Assembly (NCBI RefSeq): GCF_018130165.1
Contig: NZ_JAFCLZ010000025.1
Coordinates: forward strand, 60,276-124,275
Origin: Bradyrhizobium sp. JYMT SZCCT0180
Lineage (GTDB): Bacteria > Pseudomonadota > Alphaproteobacteria > Rhizobiales > Xanthobacteraceae
Reading direction: 5' to 3'
Length of the DNA stretch: 64,000 bases
Below, piece by piece: positions 1-8,308 of the stretch. Numbering within the stretch: the stretch's first letter is position 1; each line of letters begins with the position of its first letter. The notes under the pieces are model-generated. The model had not been told where the DNA came from. It saw only the letters and a list, made by a program, of their open reading frames with translations, and did no database searches. Position numbers and translations under genes: made by a program.

Positions 1-58
1 GCGCAGGGAGTGGGAGCGCGTGCGTGCCTCAGGCATGGCTGAGAATCAGCCCGCTATC

Positions 59-904
59 CTAGTCGCGCAGCAGCTCGTTGATGCTGGTCTTGGCGCGGGT
101 GCGCTCGTCGACGCGCTTGACGATGACGGCGCAGGCGGTGGACGGGCCGGGCTGGCCGTTCTTCAGGGGACGCGCCGGCAGGTTGCCGGGCACCACAACG
201 GCATATTCCGGAACTTCGCCGATGAAGGTCTCGCCGGTGTCGCGGTCGACGATCTTGGTAGAGGCGCCGAGGAACACGCCCATCGAGAGCACCGCGCCCT
301 TGCGGACGATCACGCCTTCGGCCACTTCCGAGCGCGCGCCGATGAAGCAATCGTCCTCGATGATCACAGGCTCGGCCTGCAGCGGTTCCAGCACGCCGCC
401 GATACCGACGCCGCCGGAAATGTGCACGCGCTTGCCGATCTGCGCGCAGGAGCCGACGGTGGACCAGGTGTCGATCATGGTGGCTTCATCGACATAGGCG
501 CCGAGATTGACGAAGGACGGCATCAGCACGACGTTGCGGGCGATGAAGGCCGAGCGGCGCACGATCGCGCCGGGCACCGCGCGGAAGCCGGCGTCGCGAA
601 AACGGTTCTCGCCCCAGCCATCGAACTTTGACGGCACCTTGTCCCACCACGTCGCCTTGCCGGGGCCGCCCGGGATCGCGCCCATGTCGTTGAGGCGGAA
701 CGACAGCAGCACCGCCTTCTTCAGCCACTGATTGACTTTCCACTTGCCGTCGGCCGCACGCTCGGCGACGCGCACTTCACCCTTGTCGAGCAGTTCGAGC
801 GAATGATCGACAGCCTCGCGAACTTCACCCTTGGTCGACGTCGAGATGCCGTCGCGGGCATCGAACGCGGTATTGACGGTGGATTCCAGCGCGGACAGGG
901 ACAT
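59..904 (-). CDS. dapD: 2,3,4,5-tetrahydropyridine-2,6-dicarboxylate N-succinyltransferase
   Basis: Transfers succinyl from succinyl-CoA to tetrahydrodipicolinate in the succinylase branch of lysine and meso-diaminopimelate synthesis (cytoplasm). The 281-residue protein has the normal family length. Its middle third carries left-handed beta-helix hexapeptide repeats, seen as the GAYVDEATMIDTWSTVGSC stretch followed by IGKRVHISGGVGIGGVLEP and an IIEDDCFIGARSEV turn. The ATG at 904 is the natural start. Upstream lies a palindromic repeat and then the HAD-phosphatase gene on the same strand. A dapE gene would be expected downstream but the window ends first. Confidence 0.97.
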   Translation of the reverse strand: MSLSALESTVNTAFDARDGISTSTKGEVREAVDHSLELLDKGEVRVAERAADGKWKVNQWLKKAVLLSFRLNDMGAIPGGPGKATWWDKVPSKFDGWGENRFRDAGFRAVPGAIVRRSAFIARNVVLMPSFVNLGAYVDEATMIDTWSTVGSCAQIGKRVHISGGVGIGGVLEPLQAEPVIIEDDCFIGARSEVAEGVIVRKGAVLSMGVFLGASTKIVDRDTGETFIGEVPEYAVVVPGNLPARPLKNGQPGPSTACAVIVKRVDERTRAKTSINELLRD

Positions 905-993
905 CGGGATTTCCTTAGGACATCGGGCCAGTTGTAACGTGAATTGGGAGGCTTTTTCGGGATTTGGCGGCGGAGAGTCAAGGCTTGCTCTGT

Positions 994-1097
994 TGTCGTC
1001 ACCCGCGGAGGCGGGTGACCCAGTATTCCAGAGACGTTCGTGATTGAGCCGAGAGGCTGCGGCGTACTGGGTACCCGCTTTCGCGGGGTATGACGAC
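994..1097. repeat. Palindromic intergenic repeat
   Basis: Two arms of about 30 bp face each other. The left arm (about 994-1024) reads tgtcgtcacccgcggaggcg and on into gggtgacccagta; the right arm (about 1065-1097) is its imperfect reverse complement, from tactgggtacccgctt to ggggtatgacga. The element fills most of the gap between dapD and the upstream gene. It resembles the dispersed palindromic units common in Bradyrhizobium genomes (recognised by type, not searched). Confidence 0.7.
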
Positions 1098-1120
1098 TGC
1101 GCGTGTGGCGCATGCGTGCC

Positions 1121-1813
1121 CTAGCCTTTTGGCAACCCTTCCAAAAACCCCGTCAAATCATCCGTGACATGATCGACATAGGCGGCGTCGCGGCCTTCCA
1201 GTTCCCAGTCCTCGCGCACCACTTCCTTGGCGCCGTCAGGCACCACCAGCACCGTGGTCATGCCGAGCTCGTGCGGCACCACGAGGTTGCGGGCGAGATC
1301 CTCGAACATCGCCGATTTCGTGGGATCGACGCCGTGAACCCGGAGGAATTTCTGGTAGGTCTGCAGCGCCGGCTTCGGCTCCAGTTCGGCGGCGATGATG
1401 TCGAACACCGCCTCGAAATGGTCGCCAATGCCGAGCCGCGCCAGCACCGCGCCGGCATGGTCGGTCGAGCCGTTGGTCAGGATCAGCTTGCGCCCCGGCA
1501 GCCTGGCGATCGCTGATCCCATCGCCGGGTTCGGCTCCAGCGGCGAATGATCGATCTTGTGCACGTAAGCCAGGTAATCGTCGGCGTGCACGCCATGCTC
1601 GGTCATCATGCCGCGCATGCTGGTGCCATAGCGGCGGTAATAATCCTTCTGCAGCACCCGCGCTTCTTCCGCCGATATTTTCAAGTAGTTGGCGATGAAC
1701 TCGCCGATGCGGGCGTCGACCTGTTGCCACAGATTGACGTGATGCGGATACAGCGTGTTGTCGAGGTCGAACACCCAGGTGTCGATGTGGGTGAAGGTGC
1801 GGGGTGTTGTCAT
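1121..1813 (-). CDS. Pyrimidine 5'-nucleotidase, HAD superfamily
   Basis: HAD-like phosphohydrolase of 230 residues, probably hydrolysing pyrimidine nucleoside monophosphates (SDT1-type 5'-nucleotidase family). Motif I is VFDLDNTLY with nucleophile Asp16 and general acid Asp18. Motif II is LILTNGS, and motif IV is MFEDLARN. The frame stays open upstream to 1855, but those residues (MGPGLRRDDGG) are a translated palindromic repeat, so the ATG at 1813 is chosen. It sits in the dapD-argB housekeeping run, as in related genomes. The exact substrate is inference. Confidence 0.85.
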   Translation of the reverse strand: MTTPRTFTHIDTWVFDLDNTLYPHHVNLWQQVDARIGEFIANYLKISAEEARVLQKDYYRRYGTSMRGMMTEHGVHADDYLAYVHKIDHSPLEPNPAMGSAIARLPGRKLILTNGSTDHAGAVLARLGIGDHFEAVFDIIAAELEPKPALQTYQKFLRVHGVDPTKSAMFEDLARNLVVPHELGMTTVLVVPDGAKEVVREDWELEGRDAAYVDHVTDDLTGFLEGLPKG

Positions 1814-1827
1814 GACTCGCTCTCCAC

Positions 1828-1967
1828 CGTCGTCCCGGCGAAGGCCGGGACCCATACGCCGAGTAGTCTATTGGTGTGCACGCTGTGAGTTGCCTTTGGT
1901 TGTAGTGTAGTCGGTGGCCAAGGCTGGGATCGGTGGTTATGGGTCCCGGCCTTCGCCGGGACGACGA
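1828..1967. repeat. Palindromic repeat with 29-bp arms
   Basis: The left arm at 1828-1856 (cgtcgtcccggcgaaggccg then ggaccca and ta) is matched by its exact reverse complement at 1939-1967. About 80 bp separates the arms. When translated, these arms give the GPGLRRDD and VPAKAGTH peptides that often contaminate gene calls in this family. Confidence 0.85.
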
Positions 1968-1976
1968 TAGACTGCA

Positions 1977-3044
1977 TCATGGCATTGCAAACCTTAGCGT
2001 CTTGCCGCCGCCCGTCATGTCGACGACGGCAAAGCCGATCGGGCTGAGGCCGCGGCTGCCACAATCGCCCTGTTCGTTGATTTCGAATTTGCTCTCGCGG
2101 GTGCAGAGCTCCTTGGTGCCGCCCCAGTTCAGCGGCTTGTCCTTCAGCCTGACCGTGCGGTTCTCGCCGTCGACGGCCTCGGCGAAACTGAACACCTGCT
2201 TCGGTTGGCCGATCACGTCGGGATGCAGGCATTTGCCGGGATCGATCCGATACCAGCCGCGGCTGGTCACGGCCTTGCCGTCGTCGGTGGCGACCGCGGC
2301 CATGATCTTGTGCGGGGTGTCGTTGCACCAGGTTAGCCCCGTCGCGGACGGCGACTGCACCGCGTCGATCATGGTGGTGAAGAAGTTCGGCGACTGCACG
2401 ATGTCGGGGCTAAGCCCTCGATTCTTCAGGAATGCGCTCAGCGCGGCTTGCGTCTTCGGGCCATCGACGCCGTCGATCGGGGCGGCGTCATAGCCCGCGA
2501 TCACCAGCAGCCGCTGGATGCCGGCAAGGCGCGCCTGTTCGTCGTCATACTCGCTGCCCTCGGCGAGATAAGCGACCAGATTGCCGTCATCGGTCCGCGT
2601 CGGCGTGACCTGGGTGAACGGCGCCGGGGTCTGTCCGGTCCGGCACTGGCGCGCCGCGGCGATGATGAAGTTCTCCGGCGCGATGCACAGCGTGTCGTTG
2701 CCGCCCTGCGGGATCGGCGAGGCGCCGTAGACGCCGAGCGCGCGCGCATTGAGGAGGATGCGATCCGCGGTCAGCGCGCCCTGCAGCACGACGCGGCAGG
2801 CGGCGGGATCGATGCGAAACCAGCCCCTTGTGGCGGTCGCCGATTTGTCGTCGATGCCGATCGCGGCTTCGACCACATAGCTCATGCGGTTGCAGAGCTT
2901 CAGGTCGGCCAGCGCCGGCAGCGACGAGACGAACAGCGAGATCGCGGCGGCCGGCAGCGCCAGGACCGTGCGCCTCCCATACCGCCGCATTCTGGCGCGA
3001 AAGCGGCGCGTGAACTTCGCGGGCGGGGAGATCGCGCTTGTCAC
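1977..3044 (-). CDS. DUF1036 protein with two repeats around a peptidoglycan-binding-like segment
   Basis: Exported protein of 355 residues and unknown function. An Arg-rich N-terminus is followed by a hydrophobic stretch (about residues 27-46, ending LPALAD), consistent with a signal peptide or anchor. Two similar DUF1036 modules follow: LKLCNRMSYVVEAAIG with RGWFRIDP, then LTWCNDTPHKIMAAV with RGWYRIDP. Between them is a segment with the pattern IQRLLVIAGYDAAPIDGVDG, which looks like a peptidoglycan-binding repeat. The start is GTG at 3044 and overlaps the argB stop by 4 bp, so the two are probably co-transcribed. Confidence 0.85.
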   Translation of the reverse strand: MTSAISPPAKFTRRFRARMRRYGRRTVLALPAAAISLFVSSLPALADLKLCNRMSYVVEAAIGIDDKSATATRGWFRIDPAACRVVLQGALTADRILLNARALGVYGASPIPQGGNDTLCIAPENFIIAAARQCRTGQTPAPFTQVTPTRTDDGNLVAYLAEGSEYDDEQARLAGIQRLLVIAGYDAAPIDGVDGPKTQAALSAFLKNRGLSPDIVQSPNFFTTMIDAVQSPSATGLTWCNDTPHKIMAAVATDDGKAVTSRGWYRIDPGKCLHPDVIGQPKQVFSFAEAVDGENRTVRLKDKPLNWGGTKELCTRESKFEINEQGDCGSRGLSPIGFAVVDMTGGGKTLRFAMP

Positions 3045-3937
3045 TTGTGGATCAGCGTGCCGGTGCCCTGATTGGTGAACAATTCGAGCAGCACGGCGTG
3101 CTGTGTCTTGCCGTCGATGATGACGACGCCCTGCACGCCCTGTTCGAGCGCATAGATACAGGTCTCAACCTTGGGGATCATGCCGCCGGAAATCGTGCCG
3201 TCGGCGATCAGCTTGCGCGCATCCTTCACCGACAGTTCCGGAATCAGCTTCTTGGACTTGTCGAGCACGCCGGGAACGTCGGTCAGCAGCAGCAGGCGTT
3301 TTGCCTTCAGCGCGCCGGCTACCGCGCCGGCAAAGGTGTCGGCGTTGACGTTCAGCGTCTGCCCGTCATGCGAGGTCGCCAGCGGCGCCAGCACCGGGAT
3401 CAGCTCATAGCCGATCAGCTGGTTCAACAAGGTCAGGTCAACCTTGTCGGGGTCGCCGACGAAACCGAGATCGACGGCCTTTTCGATGTTGGAATCCGGA
3501 TCGACCATGGTGCGCGTCGTCTTCGACGCCTTCACCATGTTGCCGTCCTTGCCGCTGAGGCCGACGGCCTTGCCGCCGGCTTCGTTGATGTAGCCGACCA
3601 GTTGCTTGTTGACCGAACCGGCCAGCACCATCTCGACGATTTCGATGGTCGCCGCATCGGTGATGCGGAGGCCCGCGGCGAATTCGGACTGGATGCCGAG
3701 CCGCTTCAGCATGGTCGCGATCTGCGGCCCGCCGCCATGCACCACCACCGGATTGATCGCGGTCTGCTCCAGGAGCACGATGTCGCGGGCGAAAGCCTTG
3801 GCGAGATCCTCGGCGCCCATGGCATGGCCGCCATATTTAATGACGATGGTTTCCTCGTCATATTGCTGCATGTGCGGCAGCGCCTCGGACAGGATGCGGG
3901 CCTGATCGAGTGGGCTGATATGTTGCGAGTCGGTCAT
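3041..3937 (-). CDS. argB: Acetylglutamate kinase
   Basis: Phosphorylates N-acetyl-L-glutamate in the second step of arginine synthesis. The protein has 298 residues, the usual length. The amino-acid kinase fold is shown by IVIKYGGHAMG near the start, VVHGGGPQIATMLKRLG, and a C-terminal GGMIPKVETCIYALEQGV segment. The frame is open upstream to 4168, but that part encodes repeat sequence, so the ATG at 3937 (MTDSQHISPL) is used. Its stop overlaps the start of the DUF1036 gene. Confidence 0.97.
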   Translation of the reverse strand: MTDSQHISPLDQARILSEALPHMQQYDEETIVIKYGGHAMGAEDLAKAFARDIVLLEQTAINPVVVHGGGPQIATMLKRLGIQSEFAAGLRITDAATIEIVEMVLAGSVNKQLVGYINEAGGKAVGLSGKDGNMVKASKTTRTMVDPDSNIEKAVDLGFVGDPDKVDLTLLNQLIGYELIPVLAPLATSHDGQTLNVNADTFAGAVAGALKAKRLLLLTDVPGVLDKSKKLIPELSVKDARKLIADGTISGGMIPKVETCIYALEQGVQGVVIIDGKTQHAVLLELFTNQGTGTLIHK

Positions 3938-3989
3938 GAAGCGGCTCTCGTCATTTCCAGATGTCGGGCCGGGTTCTAGCTGATTGGCG

Positions 3990-4186
3990 GGCAGGGCGCA
4001 AAGTACCACTTGCCCTCTTTTGCTCCGCTTGTGCCGGGCGTTCCCCGGATGCTGCGCAGCGCGCCGCTCTTGCGGCGTGGTGGGCTGCTGATCCGGGGTC
4101 CATCGAGAAGCGAAAATGGGTCCCGGCTCTGCGGAGCAGCGCGTAAACGCGCTGGTGGGCCGCTGCACCGCGTCCGGGACACGGAA
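3990..4186. repeat. Composite intergenic repeat upstream of argB
   Basis: The gap between argB and the DUF423 gene is filled by GC-rich repeat-like DNA. One part (about 4116-4183) reads gggtcccggctctgcggagc, then gctgcaccgcgtccgggaca, flanking a small inverted repeat gcgcg-taaa-cgcgc. A second part (about 3995-4112) contains gcgcagcgcgccgctcttgc and atccggggtcca. Similar units are widespread in Bradyrhizobium. No gene is supported here. Confidence 0.5.
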
Positions 4187-4200
4187 TAACTAGCCGCGCT

Positions 4201-4572
4201 TCAATTTCGCCTCGGCCACGCCGCAGCCACGGCGACAGCCAGCCAACTCAGAATCAACAGCGTCCCACCCGTGGGGGCTGCCATCGGAAACAGGCCGTGT
4301 CCGGCGTATTGCCGCAGCGTCAGATCGCCGGCGAACAGGCCGGCCGCGATGACGAAGCCGAAGGCGGCCGCGATGCCGATCCTGACATGGATGAGGCCAC
4401 GTTCGGCCAACGCCACCGCAGCGAGAACGGCGGTGGCATGGAACAGCAGCATCGATGACGCCGACGCCAGCCGCGACGCATCGGCCTGATGCGCGGAGGC
4501 GGCCGCCAGCATCACGCCATCGGCGCCCATGATGGCGGCCAGCACGATCAGGACGCGACAGGCGCGTGACAT
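4201..4572 (-). CDS. DUF423 small membrane protein
   Basis: Integral membrane protein of 123 residues with four hydrophobic segments and very few charged residues, matching the DUF423 (YgdD-like) family in length and pattern. The conserved small-residue core shows as FHATAVLAAVAL and a C-terminal PTGGTLLILSWLAVAVAAAW segment. Function is unknown. The start codon at 4572 overlaps the yihA stop by one base (TGATG), so translation is probably coupled. Confidence 0.85.
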   Translation of the reverse strand: MSRACRVLIVLAAIMGADGVMLAAASAHQADASRLASASSMLLFHATAVLAAVALAERGLIHVRIGIAAAFGFVIAAGLFAGDLTLRQYAGHGLFPMAAPTGGTLLILSWLAVAVAAAWPRRN

Positions 4573-5222
4573 CAGCTGCGCTCACCGAGCAGACGCACCA
4601 TCGCCGCGCGCAATTCCGGCATGCCACTGCCATCGCGCGAGGAGGTCACCAGCACGTCCGGAAACGCGGCGGGATGTTTGGCGAGTGCGGTTGTGGTCTC
4701 TTCGATGTGCTTTTCGAGCTCGGTGCGCTTGACCTGATCGGCCTTGGTCAGCACCACCTGATAGCTCACGGCGGATTTATCCAGCGTCTTCAGCACGTCC
4801 TGGTCGACGTCCTTGATGCCGTGGCGGGCATCGATCAGCACATAGACCCGCGCCAGCGTGGCGCGGCCCTGCAGGAATTGATGGATCAGCTTGGTCCAGG
4901 ACGCGACCTTGGCCTTCGGCGCCGAGGCGTAGCCATAGCCGGGCATGTCGACCAGGCGCAGCCCGGCGTTCTCAGGGCCTTCGAAGAAGATCAGTTCCTG
5001 GGTGCGTCCGGGCGTGTGCGAGGTGCGGGCCAGCGCGTTGCGGCCGGTCAGCGCGTTGATGAGGCTCGATTTGCCGACATTGGAACGGCCGGCAAACGCC
5101 ACCTCCACGCTGGCCATCGGCGGCAGCGTTTCGATCGACGGCGACGCCCAGACGAACTGCCATTCGCCGGCGAAAAGTTTTCGCCCCTCTTCGATCAGCT
5201 TCGCATCGGTTTCCGCGGTCAT
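4572..5222 (-). CDS. yihA: Ribosome biogenesis GTP-binding protein YihA/YsxC
   Basis: Essential TrmE-Era-EngA-type GTPase for large-subunit ribosome assembly. The 216-residue protein has the usual length. The P-loop is GRSNVGKS (residues 45-52), the switch I threonine lies in SHTPGRTQ, G3 is DMPG (92-95) and G4 is TKAD (159-162). It lies between yidC and argB, a conserved arrangement in this family, and is separated from yidC by a palindromic repeat. Confidence 0.97.
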   Translation of the reverse strand: MTAETDAKLIEEGRKLFAGEWQFVWASPSIETLPPMASVEVAFAGRSNVGKSSLINALTGRNALARTSHTPGRTQELIFFEGPENAGLRLVDMPGYGYASAPKAKVASWTKLIHQFLQGRATLARVYVLIDARHGIKDVDQDVLKTLDKSAVSYQVVLTKADQVKRTELEKHIEETTTALAKHPAAFPDVLVTSSRDGSGMPELRAAMVRLLGERS

Positions 5223-5240
5223 GCGAAGGCTTTCTATTCT

Positions 5241-5358
5241 CCGTCATGGCCGGGCTTGTCCCGGCCATCCACGACTTGCTTTCTCGGACCCAAAGACGTG
5301 GATGCCCGGGACGTCTAGCGCGAAGACGCGCTTCGCGCTTCTGCCCGGGCATGACGAG
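5241..5358. repeat. Palindromic intergenic repeat
   Basis: Imperfect inverted repeat in the yihA-yidC gap. The left part starts ccgtcatggccgggcttgtc and continues to ccacg; the right part contains cgtggatgcccggga and ends ctgcccgggcatgacgag. The two differ by an extra block, cgcgaagacgcgcttcgcgc, that is itself palindromic. Confidence 0.7.
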
Positions 5359-5395
5359 TTGGGAGTATTCGCGTCCAACAACCAGATGCCGGTCG

Positions 5396-7276
5396 TCAGG
5401 TTTTTGAATCGGCCTTCTTGGCGAACGTCGCCTTGAGATTGTCGAACAACTCCACCTTCACGCCGTTCTTGCGCATGATGAAGCTCTGCTGCAGCACCGA
5501 CAGCAGGTTGTTCCAGGCCCAGTAGATCACGAGACCTGCCGGGAATCCGGCCAGCATGAAGGTAAAGATCAGCGGCATCCAGTCGAAGATCATCTTCTGG
5601 GTCGGATCCGGCGGCGTCGGGTTGAGCTTCATCTGGAACCACATCGTGATGCCCATGATGATCGGCCAGACGCCGAGCATCAGATACGGGCCGACATGCG
5701 GTCCGAGCACCATGGGATCCCACGGGATCAGCCCGAACAGGTTGAAGATCGTGGTCGGATCGGGCGCCGAAAGGTCCTTGATCCAGCCGTAGAACGGCGC
5801 GTGGCGCATTTCGATGGTGACGAACAGCACCTTGTAGAGCGAGAAGAACACCGGGATCTGCAACAGGACGGGAAGACAACCGGCGACCGGGTTGATCTTC
5901 TCCTTCTTGTAGATCTCCATCATCTCCTGTTGCTGCTTCTGGCGGTCGTCGGGATAGCGCTCCTTCAGTGCGGCCAGTTGCGGCTGCACCGATTTCATCT
6001 TGGCCATCGAGGCGTAGGATTTGTTGGCGAGCGGGAAGAACAAGAGCTTCACCAGCACCGTCACCAGCAGGATCGAGACGCCGAAATTGCCGACCAGGTG
6101 GAAGAAGTAATCCAGCGCCAGGAACATCGGCTTGGTGATGAAGTAGAACCAGCCCCAGTCGATCAACAGGTCGAAATGGTTGAGCTCGAGCTGCTTGTTG
6201 TAGCCGCCGTGGCCGGCGAAGGGAAAGTTGATGCCGACGACGTTGGCTTCCTTGGCGCCGGCGAACAGCCGCGCATTGGTGCTGCCGGTGCCGCCGATCG
6301 CGACGGTCTGCGGATCCTGCAAATAGTCGGTCTGATAACGGACCTTGGCGCCCGGTTCGGCGAGGAAGCGGGCCTTCAGGCGCGCCGACGTGTCAGGCAA
6401 CAGCGCCGCAGCCCAGTACTTGTCGGTGATGCCGAGCCAGCCATTGGTGACATTGAACTCGAAGCCCCGGCCGCCACTGCCCAGAACCGGCGCCTCGGCG
6501 ACGGATTTGTAGCCGTGTTCCTGCAGGCCCTTGTCGCCGAGATAGCCGATCAGGCCTTCATGCAGGATGTAGTAGCCCGAGACCTCAGGCGTGCCGTGAC
6601 GAGAGATGAGGGCGAACGGATAGAGCGTGACCGGCGCGGTGCCGACATTGGTGACGTCGTCCTTGACGCTGAACAGATAGCGGTCGTCGATCGAAATGGT
6701 GCGGCGGAAGGTGAGGCCTTCGCCGTTGTCCCATTTCAGCGTCACCGGGTGGGTCGGCGACAGCGCGCCGGAGCCTTCCTGCTGCCACACCGTATCGCGG
6801 TCGGGAAGCCGCGCCGTCGAACCTGCGGCCCCGACCCAGCCGAACTCGGCATAATAGGGATGCGCGGTGTTCGACGGAGAGAACAGCACGATCGCAGGCG
6901 ATTTCGGGTCGACCGTGTCGCGGTATTGCACCAGTGCGAGATCGTCGATGCGGGCGCCCTTCAGTGCGATGCTGCCCGTCACCCGCGGCGTGTCGATCTT
7001 GACGCGGGGGGTTGCGGCAATCGCAGCCTCGCGGCTGACGACGGGCACAGCCGCGCCCGGCTGGGCGGGCGTGGTGGCGGACGGGGTCGAACCTGGCGTC
7101 GGCGTGGTCGTGGCGGAACCCGGCGCTGGCTGCGACGAGGACTTTGCGAGCTCGGCCTGGGTCTGCGACTGCAGACGCTGCCTTTCCATCTGCGGCGCGT
7201 TGTAGAAATATTGCCACGCGATCAGCACGAGGCCGGACAGAATGACGGCGAGGATGGTGTTGCGATTGTCGGTCAT
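5396..7276 (-). CDS. yidC: Membrane protein insertase YidC
   Basis: Inner-membrane insertase and chaperone working alone or with SecYEG. It has 626 residues, typical of Gram-negative YidC. An N-terminal membrane segment (residues 8-24, ILAVILSGLVLIAWQYF) is followed by a Pro/Thr/Ala linker (about 35-75), a large periplasmic beta domain (about 85-350) and the C-terminal insertase core. That core is shown by PLANKSYASMAKMKSVQPQL and VAGCLPVLLQIPVFFSLYKV. It follows rnpA and rpmH on the same strand. Confidence 0.98.
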   Translation of the reverse strand: MTDNRNTILAVILSGLVLIAWQYFYNAPQMERQRLQSQTQAELAKSSSQPAPGSATTTPTPGSTPSATTPAQPGAAVPVVSREAAIAATPRVKIDTPRVTGSIALKGARIDDLALVQYRDTVDPKSPAIVLFSPSNTAHPYYAEFGWVGAAGSTARLPDRDTVWQQEGSGALSPTHPVTLKWDNGEGLTFRRTISIDDRYLFSVKDDVTNVGTAPVTLYPFALISRHGTPEVSGYYILHEGLIGYLGDKGLQEHGYKSVAEAPVLGSGGRGFEFNVTNGWLGITDKYWAAALLPDTSARLKARFLAEPGAKVRYQTDYLQDPQTVAIGGTGSTNARLFAGAKEANVVGINFPFAGHGGYNKQLELNHFDLLIDWGWFYFITKPMFLALDYFFHLVGNFGVSILLVTVLVKLLFFPLANKSYASMAKMKSVQPQLAALKERYPDDRQKQQQEMMEIYKKEKINPVAGCLPVLLQIPVFFSLYKVLFVTIEMRHAPFYGWIKDLSAPDPTTIFNLFGLIPWDPMVLGPHVGPYLMLGVWPIIMGITMWFQMKLNPTPPDPTQKMIFDWMPLIFTFMLAGFPAGLVIYWAWNNLLSVLQQSFIMRKNGVKVELFDNLKATFAKKADSKT

Positions 7277-7326
7277 CGTTTCAAGGTCTCGTCATTCAAC
7301 TCGGGTTCCGGCTCGCGCCGTCGTCG

Positions 7327-7710
7327 TTATTCGGTGTCTTTGGACGCGTTGTCTTGACGCGGAAGCGCTTTGGCCACTTTTGCCGGCTGCCGGTCGAGGC
7401 GGAGCAGCGCCTGGCGAAGGTCGTCGAGCATGGTCGTAAAGTCGCGGTGCAGCGCCGCGCGCCGCCCGACTAGCACATAATCATGGTGCGGTCGCATCGG
7501 TATGACGTCCAGCCGCTTCACCAGTTCGCGAAGCCTGCGCCGGATACGATTACGCTCGGTAGCGGTACCGTTCTTTTTGGTAACGGTAAAACCGATCCGG
7601 ATCGGGCCATCATCGTCGCGGCAGCGTCCCTGCACCACGAAGGCGGCGCTGTTGGCTCGCGCGCCATTGGCAACGGCGAGGAAGTCCGCCCGCTGCCTTA
7701 GCCGATCCAT
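7327..7710 (-). CDS. rnpA: Ribonuclease P protein component
   Basis: Protein subunit of RNase P, which matures the 5' end of tRNAs. The 127-residue product has the family signature: basic RNR-like core ATERNRIRRRLRELVK and a preceding RIGFTVTKKNG strand. It lies between rpmH and yidC as in most bacteria, with 25 bp to rpmH, and the three are probably one transcript. Confidence 0.96.
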   Translation of the reverse strand: MDRLRQRADFLAVANGARANSAAFVVQGRCRDDDGPIRIGFTVTKKNGTATERNRIRRRLRELVKRLDVIPMRPHHDYVLVGRRAALHRDFTTMLDDLRQALLRLDRQPAKVAKALPRQDNASKDTE

Positions 7711-7735
7711 AATAAGGTCTCCGGAGACGTCCGGC

Positions 7736-7870
7736 TCAGGCGCTCAGACGCTTGCGGCCACGCGCACGGCGCGCAGCGAGAACCTTGCGGCCGCCGGTCG
7801 TGGCGAGACGGGCGCGGAAGCCGTGACGGCGCTTGCGCACCAGTTTGCTGGGTTGATAAGTCCGCTTCAC
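7736..7870 (-). CDS. rpmH: 50S ribosomal protein L34
   Basis: Ribosomal protein of 44 residues beginning (V/M)KRTYQPSKLVRKRRHGFRA, an almost invariant L34 sequence. The start is GTG at 7870, preceded by a GGAGAA ribosome binding site. A good sigma-70 promoter lies about 160 bp upstream. Longer in-frame starts upstream read through the leader and tandem repeat and are rejected. Confidence 0.97.
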   Translation of the reverse strand: MKRTYQPSKLVRKRRHGFRARLATTGGRKVLAARRARGRKRLSA

Positions 7871-7892
7871 GGGTAGTTCTCCGCTAACCTGG

Positions 7893-7928
7893 CAAGCTGC
7901 CGCTGAATTGCAAACTGCCGCTGAATTG
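7893..7928. repeat. Two 18-bp tandem copies in the rpmH leader
   Basis: The unit caagctgccgctgaattg (7893-7910) is followed directly by caaactgccgctgaattg (7911-7928), with one mismatch. It lies in the predicted untranslated leader of rpmH, just upstream of the ribosome binding site. Confidence 0.75.
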
Positions 7929-8027
7929 ATGGTAAGTCCGGTAATGCTGGCCGGCCCAAGACGGGCCATTGACGGCCCCAAATGAGCCGCCCCCGGTCAG
8001 ACCGGGCCATAGCGGACAATTGCGCGG

Positions 8028-8056
8028 CTTATACGGGAGCGACCTGTTTTCGTCAA
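8028..8056 (-). promoter_or_regulatory. Sigma-70 promoter of rpmH-rnpA-yidC
   Basis: On the minus strand TTGACG (8051-8056) is separated by 17 bp from TATAAG (8028-8033), a close match to the housekeeping consensus. Transcription would begin near 8021 and give a leader of about 150 nt before rpmH. Confidence 0.7.
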
Positions 8057-8308
8057 TGTTGCGCGGTGCCACAATCGGGCTTCTTTGAAATGGCACAATT
8101 GGAGCGAATATTATTGTTTTCGCGGGGTTTTTAGGGACGGGACGGCAACTCGCCCCTGACATCGGAACCGGCCGACATTAGCGATCGGTAATTTGACCGG
8201 TCGGTGGCCGGAACGCATCCTCGCAAATCAGCGCGCGGGCGGCGGCCATGAAGCCGATCTTGAGCTGCTGTCGTGCGCGTGAAACAAGGTTATCAAGGCG
8301 GATATTTC

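Noticed and set aside
1814..1855. N-terminal extension of the HAD phosphatase
   Set aside because: The added residues come from a palindromic repeat arm.
5696..7357. Long open frame antisense to yidC
   Set aside because: yidC is certain on the other strand; the antisense product is low complexity.
7871..8308. Replication origin next to rpmH
   Set aside because: No DnaA-box cluster, dnaA or parAB genes; the region is explained by the rpmH promoter and leader.
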